A stretch of DNA of 64,000 nt from assembly GCA_947488085.1 (NCBI GenBank), contig CANKYI010000001.1, forward strand, positions 992,001 to 1,056,000. The letters run 5' to 3'. The notes under the pieces are model-generated. The model did not search any database and was not told where the DNA came from. It was given only the letters and a program-made list of their open reading frames with translations. The first letter of the stretch is position 1. Every line of letters starts with the position of its first letter. Shown here one piece after another: positions 44,415 to 52,699 of the stretch. A program made the position numbers and the translations under genes. This DNA comes from an uncultured Erythrobacter sp. Its GTDB lineage: Bacteria > Pseudomonadota > Alphaproteobacteria > Sphingomonadales > Sphingomonadaceae.

Positions 44415-46355
44415 TTAGCCCTTTTTGTCTTCGTCGACCTCGGAGAACTCGGCATCGACAACGTCTTCATCGGCGTCGTCTTCTGCGCCTGCCTCCGCAC
44501 CAGCATCAGCTGCATCGCCCTCTGGCGCTGCGTTTTCCTGATCCTGCTTGTAGATCTGCTCACCCATTTTCATCGCGGCTTGCGTCAACGCTTGAGCGCG
44601 GATGTTGATCTCATCGGCATCGTCGCCTTCAAGCGCGGTCTTCGTCGCGCCAAGGGCTTCTTCCACTTCAGCTTTGGTATCGGAGTCGATCTTATCGCCG
44701 TTTTCTTCCAGCTGTTTTTCGGTGGCATGGACAAGGCTGTCTGCCTGATTGCGCGCTTCGGCACCTTCGCGGCGTTTCTTGTCTTCTTCGGCGAATTTCT
44801 CCGCGTCTTGAACCATCTGGTCGATATCGCTATCGGACAGACCGCCAGAGGCTTGGATCTTGATGACCTGCTCTTTGCCAGTGCCTTTGTCTTTCGCTGC
44901 GACCGAAACGATGCCGTTGGCATCGATGTCAAAGGTCACTTCGATTTGCGGGACGCCGCGCGGTGCAGGAGGAATTCCGACAAGGTCGAAATTACCCAGC
45001 AGCTTGTTATCAGCTGCCATCTCGCGTTCGCCTTGGAAGACCTTAATCGTCACGGCGTTCTGATTGTCTTCGGCAGTCGAGTAGGTCTGCGTCTTCTTCG
45101 TAGGAATCGTCGTGTTGCGATCGATCATGCGAGTGAAGACACCGCCCAGCGTTTCAATGCCCAGCGACAATGGCGTCACGTCGAGCAACAGAACGTCTTT
45201 AACGTCGCCCTGCAGAACGCCCGCTTGAATAGCAGCACCCATGGCAACCACTTCATCTGGGTTCACACCCGTGTGTGGCTTGGCTTCGAAGAACTTCTCA
45301 ACCACTTCGCGAACCTTAGGCATGCGGGTCATACCGCCAACCAGGATCACTTCGTCGATCTCGTTCTTAGTCACGCCCGCATCAGTGAGCGCCTTTTTGC
45401 AAGGCTCCAAAGTGCGGTTGATGAGATCACCCACCAGCTTTTCGAGGTCCGAACGGCTGAGCGTTTCAACCAAGTGGAGCGGAGTCGATGCGCCGCCTTC
45501 CATACGAGCCGTGATAAACGGCAGGTTGACTTCGGTCGTGGCAGAGCTCGACAGTTCGATCTTCGCCTTCTCAGCCGCTTCCTTCAGACGCTGAAGCGCG
45601 AGCTTATCGGCTTTCAGGTCCATGTTTTCCTTCTTCTGGAAAGCATCAGCGAGGTATTCGACAATCGCATTGTCGAAATCTTCGCCGCCCAAGAACGTAT
45701 CGCCATTGGTCGATTTCACTTCGAAAACGCCGTCGCCGATTTCCAGAACCGAAACGTCAAACGTACCGCCGCCAAGGTCATAGACCGCGATGGTTTTGCC
45801 ATCGTCTTTGTCCATACCATAGGCAAGCGCCGCAGCTGTCGGTTCGTTGATGATGCGCAGGACTTCAAGACCAGCGATCTGGCCTGCATCCTTAGTCGCC
45901 TGACGCTGTGCATCGTTAAAATAAGCAGGGACCGTGATGACCGCTTGCTCAACCGTCTCACCGAGATAGCTCTCAGCTGTCTCTTTCATCTTTTGCAGAA
46001 TGAATGCGGAAACTTGGCTTGGCGAATATTGCTCATCGCCTGCTTCAACCCACGCATCGCCATTTTTGCCTTTGACGATATCGTAGGGAACAATGCCCAT
46101 ATCTTTCTTGGTCAACGGATCATCGAACCGGCGACCGATCAAACGCTTAATCGCGAACAGAGTGTTGTCGGGGTTGGTGACGGCCTGACGCTTTGCCGGT
46201 TGGCCGATCAAACGCTCACTGTCTTTTGTAAAGGCGACAATCGAAGGGGTCGTGCGCGCGCCTTCGGAATTTTCGATAACTTTCGGCTTACCGCCATCCA
46301 TAACTGCAACGCAGCTGTTGGTCGTACCAAGGTCAATACCGATTACTTTACCCAT
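44415..46355 (-). CDS. dnaK: Chaperone DnaK (Hsp70)
   Basis: A 646-residue Hsp70. It begins [22 protein letters not shown]; phosphate-binding loops appear as [13 protein letters not shown] and [16 protein letters not shown] [15 protein letters not shown]. The interdomain linker is [16 protein letters not shown]. The C-terminal tail ends in acidic [20 protein letters not shown], typical of bacterial DnaK. The start at 46355 is fixed by the family's [10 protein letters not shown]; upstream in-frame codons are unconserved. A heat-shock promoter lies about 90-120 bases upstream. dnaJ follows after a hairpin-containing gap. Confidence 0.98.
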   Translation of the reverse strand: MGKVIGIDLGTTNSCVAVMDGGKPKVIENSEGARTTPSIVAFTKDSERLIGQPAKRQAVTNPDNTLFAIKRLIGRRFDDPLTKKDMGIVPYDIVKGKNGDAWVEAGDEQYSPSQVSAFILQKMKETAESYLGETVEQAVITVPAYFNDAQRQATKDAGQIAGLEVLRIINEPTAAALAYGMDKDDGKTIAVYDLGGGTFDVSVLEIGDGVFEVKSTNGDTFLGGEDFDNAIVEYLADAFQKKENMDLKADKLALQRLKEAAEKAKIELSSSATTEVNLPFITARMEGGASTPLHLVETLSRSDLEKLVGDLINRTLEPCKKALTDAGVTKNEIDEVILVGGMTRMPKVREVVEKFFEAKPHTGVNPDEVVAMGAAIQAGVLQGDVKDVLLLDVTPLSLGIETLGGVFTRMIDRNTTIPTKKTQTYSTAEDNQNAVTIKVFQGEREMAADNKLLGNFDLVGIPPAPRGVPQIEVTFDIDANGIVSVAAKDKGTGKEQVIKIQASGGLSDSDIDQMVQDAEKFAEEDKKRREGAEARNQADSLVHATEKQLEENGDKIDSDTKAEVEEALGATKTALEGDDADEINIRAQALTQAAMKMGEQIYKQDQENAAPEGDAADAGAEAGAEDDADEDVVDAEFSEVDEDKKG

Positions 46356-46445
46356 TATTTTCCCATCCATTGGAACATCGTTGGACACCGCGCCGTGCGC
46401 TTCCCTAAATGGCAAAGCGGCTCGGCGGCTCGAATATGTCTGGCG

Positions 46446-46473
46446 ATATAGGTGCGGTTTCGCTTGGCACAAG
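46446..46473 (-). promoter_or_regulatory. RpoH-type heat-shock promoter of dnaK
   Basis: On the minus strand CTTG (46470-46473) is followed by exactly 17 bases and CCTATAT (46446-46452). This matches the alphaproteobacterial sigma-32 consensus CTTG-N16-18-CYTATNT. Transcription would begin near 46438, giving a leader of about 80 bases before the dnaK ATG at 46355. No CIRCE-like inverted repeat is seen in this gap, so HrcA encoded at 51-52 kb probably does not control dnaK directly. Confidence 0.7.
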
Positions 46474-46562
46474 AACTCACAGCCTCTAGTTTTTGAACCG
46501 TCCCCAGTTGGGGCCAAACGGGGAAAATTTCACAAATGACAAAAAACAGGACGGGAAACGGG

Positions 46563-47051
46563 ATGATGGGCACACGAATGACAAAGGGTTTTGCCGCTTT
46601 CGCTTTAGCGAGCAGCATGATGTTGAGCGCTTGCGGGGAGGCTGAGGTCGCCGAAGCGCCAGTTGAAGGCGTTGTTGATGGACTTGAAGTGACCAATGCG
46701 CGTTTGGTGCTAGCGCCCGTCTCTGGCAATCCAGCAGCGGTTTATTTTGACGTTGCCTATAATGGCACCAACGGTATCGCGATCAGCGGAGCCGAAGTGG
46801 CGGGCGCTGCCAATGCAGAGGTTCACAACACATTCGAATACAATTTTGAAACAACAATGAATGAGGCGGGCCCACTTGCCCTGCCCAGTGGTGCCTCCGA
46901 AACATTTGAGCCAGGTGGTAAACACATCATGGCCTTTGAACTGGATGAATCCATTACAGAGGGCACCAGCACCGAAGTCACACTCAAAATCTCCGGCGGA
47001 AAGCGCCATAAATTCGACGCAGAAGTTCGCGCAGCCGGGGAAGAACGCTGA
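46563..47051 (+). CDS. PCu(A)C-like copper chaperone lipoprotein, imperfect motif
   Basis: A 162-residue lipoprotein with a type II signal peptide ending in LSAC (Cys24 in this numbering). The later part is a PCu(A)C-type beta-barrel: His88, Met99 and HIM (His121, Met123), with Met99 and His121 separated by the family's 21 residues. The methionine that should follow His88 is Asn89. PCu(A)C proteins deliver Cu(I) to cytochrome oxidase in the periplasm. With the partly altered motif, copper binding may be weaker. The start at 46563 is uncertain; ATG 46536 and 46566 are alternatives. It diverges from dnaK. Confidence 0.8.
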   Translation: MMGTRMTKGFAAFALASSMMLSACGEAEVAEAPVEGVVDGLEVTNARLVLAPVSGNPAAVYFDVAYNGTNGIAISGAEVAGAANAEVHNTFEYNFETTMNEAGPLALPSGASETFEPGGKHIMAFELDESITEGTSTEVTLKISGGKRHKFDAEVRAAGEER

Positions 47052-47101
47052 GCGAACCCGGTGCAACTATTGCAGGAAACGCGCCGCTGCCCGCCTGTCC
47101 G

Positions 47102-47581
47102 GTGGGCGGCGAGCGCTTTCTGACACCGGGCGAAGTCGAGATTGCGCGCACCGTTTTTGGCGATGCAATTGATTATAGCGGCGTGCAGCTCAGGCGGCGC
47201 AAATGGTTTCCATTCCAACCCAAACGAATAACGATGGCCCCGCGCGGGCACCTGCACTTTCACCCGCAAGGCAGCGCCTATTGCGATGATTTTTCGCGCG
47301 AACACATCCTTCGCCAAGGGCTGTTAATCCATGAGCTGACCCATGTGTGGCAGACTCAGGAGCGAGGCGACTGGTATCTAATCCTCAACCGCCATCCGTT
47401 TTGCCGGTATGACTACGCACTCAAAGCGGGACAGCCATTTCGCGCTTATGGTATTGAGCAACAGGCGGAGATCGTGAAGCACGCATTCTGGATGCGCCAC
47501 GGCGTGCCGGTTTTGGGGGTCGCAGACAAAGCAGCCTATGATGGCTTAGTGCGATTTAAGGGCGCGACGCTTGGCGAATGA
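47102..47581 (+). CDS. HExxH putative zinc metallopeptidase-like protein (vgr-related family)
   Basis: A 159-residue soluble protein with HELTHVWQ, a zinc-binding HExxH motif, preceded by LIxEL-like HILRQGLLI. Before it lies MAPRGHLHFHPQG; after it GIEQQAEIVKHAFW, where a third ligand (Glu or His) may lie. The name vgr-related is used for similar alphaproteobacterial proteins, but no link to type VI secretion is visible. The GTG at 47102 is the only standard start; the conserved-looking LPACP stretch just upstream suggests that a non-canonical codon (CTG or ATT) may be used. It overlaps the GNAT gene by 11 bases. Confidence 0.7.
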   Translation: MGGERFLTPGEVEIARTVFGDAIDYSGVQLRRRKWFPFQPKRITMAPRGHLHFHPQGSAYCDDFSREHILRQGLLIHELTHVWQTQERGDWYLILNRHPFCRYDYALKAGQPFRAYGIEQQAEIVKHAFWMRHGVPVLGVADKAAYDGLVRFKGATLGE

Positions 47582-48071
47582 CTGGATCATTCGGGACTTC
47601 ACGCCGGATGATGCGCCCGATTTTGCGGCGCTCAATCGTCGATGGATTGATGAGCTATTCGGGGTTGAAGACGAAGACCTCCGCCAGCTCGAACAGCCAA
47701 TGCGCACAATCATTGAGCCGGGCGGGTTCATTGCCATTGCTGAGATGAATGAAACGGTGATTGGAACAGGCGCGATCTTGCCTTCCAGTCATACTGGCGA
47801 TGATGGCGATATGGTGATGGAAGTCGTCAAAATGGCAACCGCCCCCGCTGCTCAGGGCAAAGGCATTGGCGCAGCGATCCTTGATCGGCTCATCGCATTT
47901 GCTCGCGCTCACAATGCGTCTGCGATATGGCTGGAAACCAATGACCGTCTCGAGGCAGCGACAGCGCTTTATGAGCGGAAAGGGTTTGTCCGACTATCCC
48001 CAGCTGATGCATGGGCGACGCCTTATGATAGGTGCAATTTGCAGATGATGCTGACATTCCCAACGGCATAG
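47571..48071 (+). CDS. GNAT family N-acetyltransferase
   Basis: A 166-residue acetyltransferase with the acetyl-CoA motif A as VVKMATAPAAQGKGIGAAILDRLIAFARAHNASAIWLETN and a later TALYERKGFVRL. The start is TTG at 47571 (MANDWIIRDF), overlapping the preceding gene by 11 bases; there is no ATG or GTG near the start of homology. Substrate unknown. A crotonase gene follows after 24 bases on the same strand, so these genes may form an operon. Confidence 0.85.
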   Translation: MANDWIIRDFTPDDAPDFAALNRRWIDELFGVEDEDLRQLEQPMRTIIEPGGFIAIAEMNETVIGTGAILPSSHTGDDGDMVMEVVKMATAPAAQGKGIGAAILDRLIAFARAHNASAIWLETNDRLEAATALYERKGFVRLSPADAWATPYDRCNLQMMLTFPTA

Positions 48072-48095
48072 AAAAGATTCGCAGAGGACATTGCT

Positions 48096-48764
48096 TTGAT
48101 AACGATCGACAAAACAGACGGCGCGCACCGCATCACCATGGACGATGGTAAGGTGAATGCACTGAACAAAGAAAAGCTCGACGCATTGGTCTCTGCATTG
48201 GCGGGGTGTGCGGGGGATTTCGCGCCGGTTGTGATCCGTGGTCGCAAGGGCATTTGGTCAGCCGGTTTCGATTTGAAAGGCTTTGCCGCAGGGCCAGAGA
48301 TAGCAACTGCTCAACTGCAAGCGGGCAAGGACGCAATCCTCGCAATTCTAAACCACCCTGCTCCTATTGTGACCGTATGCGAAGGCCATGCCTATCCGAT
48401 GGGCGCGTTCCTGATGCTCGCTTCTGACCGTGCGATTGGCACACGAGGCGAATTTGTGACGGGCATGAATGAAAGCGCAATCGGTATGGCTCTGCCGATT
48501 TATCCGATGATTTTGGGCGCAGCGCGTCTCAATTCAACGGGCCGAAAAGCGGTGGCGACGTCGCAAATGTTCACGCCTGACGAGGCGCGCGAGGTGGGGT
48601 ATTTCGATCATATCGCTGCGCCCGATGCGCTCGACGCATTGGTTGAAAAAGTCGTGGGCGAGTTGAAAGGGTTGAACCCCGGCGCGTTCCACGCCAACAA
48701 ATCGGCCATGAACAAACAGCTTATCGCCGATATTGAGGCCAGCCCATTGCCAGACTTTGGCTAG
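48096..48764 (+). CDS. Enoyl-CoA hydratase/isomerase (crotonase) family protein
   Basis: A 222-residue crotonase-fold protein, shorter than the usual 255-260. The first oxyanion-hole segment is SAGFDLKGFAAGPE and the second AYPMGAFLMLASDRAIG. The Glu residues of true hydratases at the second helix are not clearly seen; FVTGMNESAIGMALP occupies that region. It may be an isomerase or hydrolase. The TTG start at 48096 has AGAGGA seven bases upstream. No fatty-acid operon is near. Confidence 0.85.
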   Translation: MITIDKTDGAHRITMDDGKVNALNKEKLDALVSALAGCAGDFAPVVIRGRKGIWSAGFDLKGFAAGPEIATAQLQAGKDAILAILNHPAPIVTVCEGHAYPMGAFLMLASDRAIGTRGEFVTGMNESAIGMALPIYPMILGAARLNSTGRKAVATSQMFTPDEAREVGYFDHIAAPDALDALVEKVVGELKGLNPGAFHANKSAMNKQLIADIEASPLPDFG

Positions 48765-48779
48765 GCTGGCCCGCGACGA

Positions 48780-49562
48780 TCACTTCCACTCAACATCCAT
48801 GCCGGCGATCTGCACCGGACCATTGCCATCGCCAGTGAAGACATACTCGAAATAGAGTTCCCCCTCGGTCGTCGAGTAACTGCCATTCACTTCAAGATTG
48901 CCCGCAGAACTCAACCCGTTCGCAGCGGTGAAGGCTGGTTTGGTGCTGACTACCGATGATATTTCGTTGCGAAACTCACGGAAATTTCCGAGATTTTCCT
49001 CGAGCTGTTCGACGGTAATTTCATCAACCCAGCGCTCTTCGAACGACGTGAAGTCCCCCTCATTCAGCGAGGCAGAGAATGCCGCTGTGGCCGATTGGAT
49101 CAGTTCCTCCTGCCCCTCTCGTGAAGGCACCGCCATGGCTGCGCCCCCTCCCCCTGATTGCAAGCCAGCATTGCCGACATCGATGAACTTGATGCGCCAA
49201 TCCTCACCCTCTTTGATCAGCTCCATTGTGACTTCAATCTCACCGCCGCTTGCAGTCGTGACAGTCCCGTCAAGTTCAGCAGTGTTGTTCTCCATCGACC
49301 GAGAGCTCCAACTGGTGTCAGTGACCTCATTCAAACCGCTTTCGGTCAAATATGCCTCAAGTCCTGCCTGATCAGTTTGGCCCTGCAATTGCTGTGATGT
49401 GAGGCTGTAGGCTTTCTCATAATCACCGTCCTTGGCCGCCGCAAAGAACTCATCTGCAGTGTCCGTAATGCCGCCAGTGGCCCAAAACACCACGCCGACG
49501 ATCAAACCGACAAACATGATCAGGCCAAGACAGCCTCCGCCTAAAATCTTCCAAATATTCAT
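48780..49562 (-). CDS. Membrane-anchored protein with two DUF4878-like repeats
   Basis: A 260-residue protein with one N-terminal membrane segment (KILGGGCLGLIMFVGLIVGVVFWA) and an extracytoplasmic part. Two similar units follow: DTADEFFAAAKDGDYEKAYSLTSQQLQ...WRIKFIDV and QSATAAFSASLNEGDFTSFEERWVDEITVEQL...YVFTGDG. Each has the xx-F-x-A-L-x-x-G-D-x-x-x-A/S start of NTF2-like DUF4878 domains. A Gly-rich linker (QSGGGGAAM) joins them. It may be a stress-linked envelope protein; function is unknown. GAGGGGG precedes the ATG at 49562. Confidence 0.7.
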   Translation of the reverse strand: MNIWKILGGGCLGLIMFVGLIVGVVFWATGGITDTADEFFAAAKDGDYEKAYSLTSQQLQGQTDQAGLEAYLTESGLNEVTDTSWSSRSMENNTAELDGTVTTASGGEIEVTMELIKEGEDWRIKFIDVGNAGLQSGGGGAAMAVPSREGQEELIQSATAAFSASLNEGDFTSFEERWVDEITVEQLEENLGNFREFRNEISSVVSTKPAFTAANGLSSAGNLEVNGSYSTTEGELYFEYVFTGDGNGPVQIAGMDVEWK

Positions 49563-49683
49563 GAAATTCCCCCTCGCACTACACTTTGTCCAAAAGTTAT
49601 GTGCGCCCCTGAACCGGTGTTCCGGTTTTCAAGTAAGCAAGGCTATCAGAAATGCGCCTACGCGCAAGATTGGCCAGTGCCGC

Positions 49684-50661
49684 TTAAAGCTGATCGAGCT
49701 GCGCAATGACCTCGATTATGACAGGGGCGAGCTTGCTATCCTCGCCCTCTTCAGGCTCATCCACTACGCGCGAATGGGCGTAAAGCTCATCCACCCTGTG
49801 ATCCAAACCGATCGCGCCGATCAGTATGTCATCATCTGCTTCCAGCTCCGCGATGACCTCTTTGAGATGGCGCCACAAAATGCCGCTGCCGTTCTCCGCT
49901 AAAGTGCTGTCATCGACAGGTGCGCCATCGCTTAGGATAATAAGAACGCGCTGGTTGCCTGGCGCTTCGTTAAGCTTCTCGCGTGCCCATAACAGCGCCT
50001 CTCCATCGACATTCTCAAACAATCCTTCTGGCCGTGTGAGAGCCTCGAAATCATCTGCCTGTGTCGCGCGTTCGAATGGCGAATAGATGATGTGTAACAG
50101 GTCGCAGAGACGGCCCGGATAATCAGGTCGCCCGGCCTTGGACCATTGTTTGCGCGACTGGCCGCCTTGCCAACCCACCGTCGTGAACCCGGCCAGCATC
50201 GTGAGTGCGCCGGCCTCCTCTAACCAATCCAGACTTGCCCGAACCGATCCAGCAACACGCGGCATCCGTTCTGCCATCGAACCCGACTGGTCGAGCAAGA
50301 GCAGCACCGAATATCCGTCCAACTCCGGTGCACCCAAATCTGCGATCTGCGATTGGCCAGAACGATAGGCAGTAGTAAATTGCGACCACAACTCTTCGGG
50401 ATCAGGCGATTTGGCTTGCCGGGTTGGTGCGATATTGCTGCCCGAATTGGCCAACACACCCTCCAGCTCCTCGCCAGTGCACTCTACATCGAATGCGCTG
50501 GTGAAGACCCTGTAAGGCAAGTCTTCACGATCCTGTGCCGCGTCGACCCGGTCAGTGGACAAAGGACGCGCTTGCGACTTCGGAATACCGCGCAGCATCC
50601 ACCAGATCGCGACGCCTGCCGCCAAAAGTATCACCACGCTGATCGTATCAAACTCCAGCAT
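49684..50661 (-). CDS. Membrane-anchored CobT-type von Willebrand factor A protein
   Basis: A 325-residue protein with one N-terminal membrane helix (about 7-23) and a vWA domain whose MIDAS motif is DQSGS at 124-128. By eye it strongly resembles the C-terminal CobT domain of cobaltochelatase: GFTTVGWQGGQSRKQWSKAG, PGRLCDLLHIIYSPFERA, NVDGEALLWAREKL and LIILSDGAPVDDSTL. The long acidic CobT N-terminal part is absent, and no cobS or cobN is near. It begins 10 bases after grpE and probably shares the hrcA-grpE transcript. A role in metal chelation or protein-complex assembly is possible; none is proven. Confidence 0.85.
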   Translation of the reverse strand: MLEFDTISVVILLAAGVAIWWMLRGIPKSQARPLSTDRVDAAQDREDLPYRVFTSAFDVECTGEELEGVLANSGSNIAPTRQAKSPDPEELWSQFTTAYRSGQSQIADLGAPELDGYSVLLLLDQSGSMAERMPRVAGSVRASLDWLEEAGALTMLAGFTTVGWQGGQSRKQWSKAGRPDYPGRLCDLLHIIYSPFERATQADDFEALTRPEGLFENVDGEALLWAREKLNEAPGNQRVLIILSDGAPVDDSTLAENGSGILWRHLKEVIAELEADDDILIGAIGLDHRVDELYAHSRVVDEPEEGEDSKLAPVIIEVIAQLDQL

Positions 50662-50671
50662 GGTGGATGCT

Positions 50672-51256
50672 TCAGTCTGGCTTTTTCGCGACGCCCACCA
50701 TCGCAGGGCGCAACAGGCGGTCTTTGATCATCCAGCCTGATTGCATTTCCTGAATGATTGTGCCGGGTTCATCGCTCTCGCTTGGCACTTCCATCATCGC
50801 CTGATGCTGATTGGGATCAAGCGGCATATCTACGGAAGCAACGCGGGTAATCCCGTGCTGTTTGAAGACTTTCTCCAACTCGCGTTGAGTTGCCTCAATG
50901 CCGGTGACGAGACCTTTCATCTTGTCATCTTCACGCAGGCTATCAGGGATCGCATCCACTGCCCGCGACAGATTATCCCACACGCTCAACACATCGCGAG
51001 CAAAGCCGGTGGAGGCGTAATTGCGCGCATCGGCCACGTCCTTTTCCGCCCGGCGACGCACATTTTGCGCTTCGGCCTTGGCATAAAGCACCTCTTGCTT
51101 TGCCGTATCCAGATCGTTGCGCAAGTTCTCCATCGCTTCCGCAATAGGATCGCCATCGTCTTCGACCGTCTCTGCGTCGTCCAGAAACTCCTCTGGCACG
51201 CCCTTCAATTCTTCTTCAGCTGCCGCATCCGCCTGCGGCTTTGTATCGTGGTTCAT
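50672..51256 (-). CDS. grpE: Nucleotide exchange factor GrpE
   Basis: A 194-residue GrpE. A long N-terminal helix (DLDTAKQEVLYAKAEAQNVRRRAEKDVADARNY) forms the dimer coiled coil, and the C-terminal beta-domain shows RDVLSVWDNLSRAVDAIP, VTGIEATQRELEKVFKQHGI and DPNQHQAMMEVPSE. It promotes ADP release from DnaK and serves as a thermosensor in E. coli. It lies 17 bases after hrcA and 10 before the vWA gene. Confidence 0.97.
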   Translation of the reverse strand: MNHDTKPQADAAAEEELKGVPEEFLDDAETVEDDGDPIAEAMENLRNDLDTAKQEVLYAKAEAQNVRRRAEKDVADARNYASTGFARDVLSVWDNLSRAVDAIPDSLREDDKMKGLVTGIEATQRELEKVFKQHGITRVASVDMPLDPNQHQAMMEVPSESDEPGTIIQEMQSGWMIKDRLLRPAMVGVAKKPD

Positions 51257-51273
51257 GGTGAGTGATTGTCCAT

Positions 51274-52338
51274 TTAAGAAATGCGTTTGGCTCTGGTCCG
51301 GTCCAAGGATCGGCCCAAAGATTGAGCTGTGAGATCAACCATGGGGACCACGCGCGCGTAATTCAAGCGTGTGGGGCCGATCACACCCAACACTCCCACA
51401 ACGCGCCCCTCGGCATCGCGATAAGGTGATGCGATAACAGAAGAGCCCGATAGGCCAAACAGGCGGTTCTCACTGCCGATGAAAATGCGCGTGGCCTCTG
51501 CTTCGCCGGCGCTTTCAAGAAGGTTGGCGACCGATTGTTTGTTTTCGAGGTCATCAAGCAGTGATCGGACGCGCTCTATATCCTCCATCGCGGCTTCATC
51601 AAGCAGGTTTGCCGCGCCGCGCACGATCAGCACGGGACGCTGACCGGCATCCTCGCTCCAAACCGCAAGCCCGCGTTCAACCAGATTGCGGCTCGCGTCA
51701 TCCAGCTGGCTTTGGCCTGTGTTGATTTCGGCGCGCATCACTTGAGAGGCTTCGGATAGAGTGCGCCCGGTAAGGCGGGATGTAATGTAATTGCTCGCCG
51801 CTTCTAATGATCCCATCGGCCCCGCACCCAGATCAACGACACGGTTTTCAATCCCACCATCTTCCCCGACCAGCACGGCGAGCGCCCTGCCCTCGCCCAG
51901 ATCGACGAGACTGAATTGAGAAAGGCGCTGTTCGCGTGGTGGAACCATAACCATGCCCGCAGCGCCCGAAAGCTCTGACAAAAGCGCGCTGGTCTCTCGG
52001 AGTGCCTGTTCCACCGGACCGCCTTCGGAAAGCCGCGCGGCGATCTGCGCTTGCTCCTCTGCCGTGGGTTGCGCCACCCGCATCATGCCATCGACAAAGA
52101 TACGCAGACCTGCATCGGTTGGCATCCGACCCGCGCTGGTATGAGGCGCGGCAAGCAAACCCAGCCCCTCCAACTCCGCCAGAACCGACCGAATAGACGC
52201 CGATGACAGGTTTAAACCCGCATCATTCGCCAACGTCTTTGATCCAACAGGCTGACCGTTATCAAGATACCCCTCGACCACACGTCGGAAAATGTCGCGC
52301 GCGCGTTCCGTTAATTCAGTGATCGGAGGTGAAGCCAT
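51274..52338 (-). CDS. hrcA: Heat-inducible transcription repressor HrcA
   Basis: A 354-residue repressor. The N-terminal winged helix is LTERARDIFRRVVEGYLDNGQPVGSKTLANDAGLNLSSASIRSVLAELEGLG, followed by LLAAPHTSAGRMPTDAGLRIFVDG and a long GAF-like region. It represses chaperonin operons by binding CIRCE elements; groESL is not in the window. The ATG at 52338 is set by family similarity (MASPPITEL); a longer reading frame to 52638 is not conserved. No Shine-Dalgarno precedes it. Confidence 0.95.
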   Translation of the reverse strand: MASPPITELTERARDIFRRVVEGYLDNGQPVGSKTLANDAGLNLSSASIRSVLAELEGLGLLAAPHTSAGRMPTDAGLRIFVDGMMRVAQPTAEEQAQIAARLSEGGPVEQALRETSALLSELSGAAGMVMVPPREQRLSQFSLVDLGEGRALAVLVGEDGGIENRVVDLGAGPMGSLEAASNYITSRLTGRTLSEASQVMRAEINTGQSQLDDASRNLVERGLAVWSEDAGQRPVLIVRGAANLLDEAAMEDIERVRSLLDDLENKQSVANLLESAGEAEATRIFIGSENRLFGLSGSSVIASPYRDAEGRVVGVLGVIGPTRLNYARVVPMVDLTAQSLGRSLDRTRAKRIS

Positions 52339-52346
52339 CCAGCGCA

Positions 52347-52375
52347 ATCTAGGAAATGCACCATCCCACGGCAAG
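52347..52375 (-). promoter_or_regulatory. Candidate RpoH-type promoter of hrcA-grpE
   Basis: On the minus strand CTTG at 52372-52375, 18 bases, then CCTAGAT at 52347-52353; it differs from the alphaproteobacterial heat-shock -10 consensus CYTATNT by one base. It would start transcription about two bases before the hrcA ATG at 52338, so the mRNA would be leaderless or nearly so, which fits the missing Shine-Dalgarno. Read by eye; a chance match cannot be excluded. Confidence 0.4.
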
Positions 52376-52699
52376 TCAGTCCGCGCGGTCCCACCGCCAG
52401 GAAGACAGAATTTCGCAGTCGGGAAATTCGCGTTCGATATACGCATGCGCCAGTTCGGATTCGTGATCGATGATTTTAACGACACGCGGCGTTGCTTCGC
52501 CCTGGCACTCCAATTCGAACGACCAAATATGAGGAACCGCCAAAGGCATCCTTGCGAGCACCTCTTCGTGGATCGGGCGCATGTGATAATCGGGCGTCGT
52601 GGCCATCGCCCAGACCAAGCTGCCAAGCGGCATGCCAATCAACATGATTGAGCCAACAGCGACAAGGCCGAGCATATTCTTACTCAATACCGCCTCCAT
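52376..52699 (-). CDS. Small single-helix membrane protein A, unknown function
   Basis: A 107-residue protein starting MEAVLSKNMLGLVAVGSIMLIGMPLGSLVWAMA, with one membrane helix (about 9-31) and an extracytoplasmic tail. The tail contains ELECQGEATPRVVKIIDHESELAHAYIEREFPDCEILSSW. Its start overlaps the stop of the upstream gene by 16 bases. The tail aligns by eye with that neighbour (a conserved Cys, a strand, E-L-A-like helix, xDC-I), so the two may be paralogues. No known family is recognised. Confidence 0.6.
   Translation of the reverse strand: MEAVLSKNMLGLVAVGSIMLIGMPLGSLVWAMATTPDYHMRPIHEEVLARMPLAVPHIWSFELECQGEATPRVVKIIDHESELAHAYIEREFPDCEILSSWRWDRAD

Noticed and set aside
44397..46451. 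A 684-codon open frame on the plus strand opposite dnaK
   Set aside because: It is the known antisense shadow of dnaK; the minus-strand protein has every Hsp70 motif and the shadow has composition unlike a folded protein.
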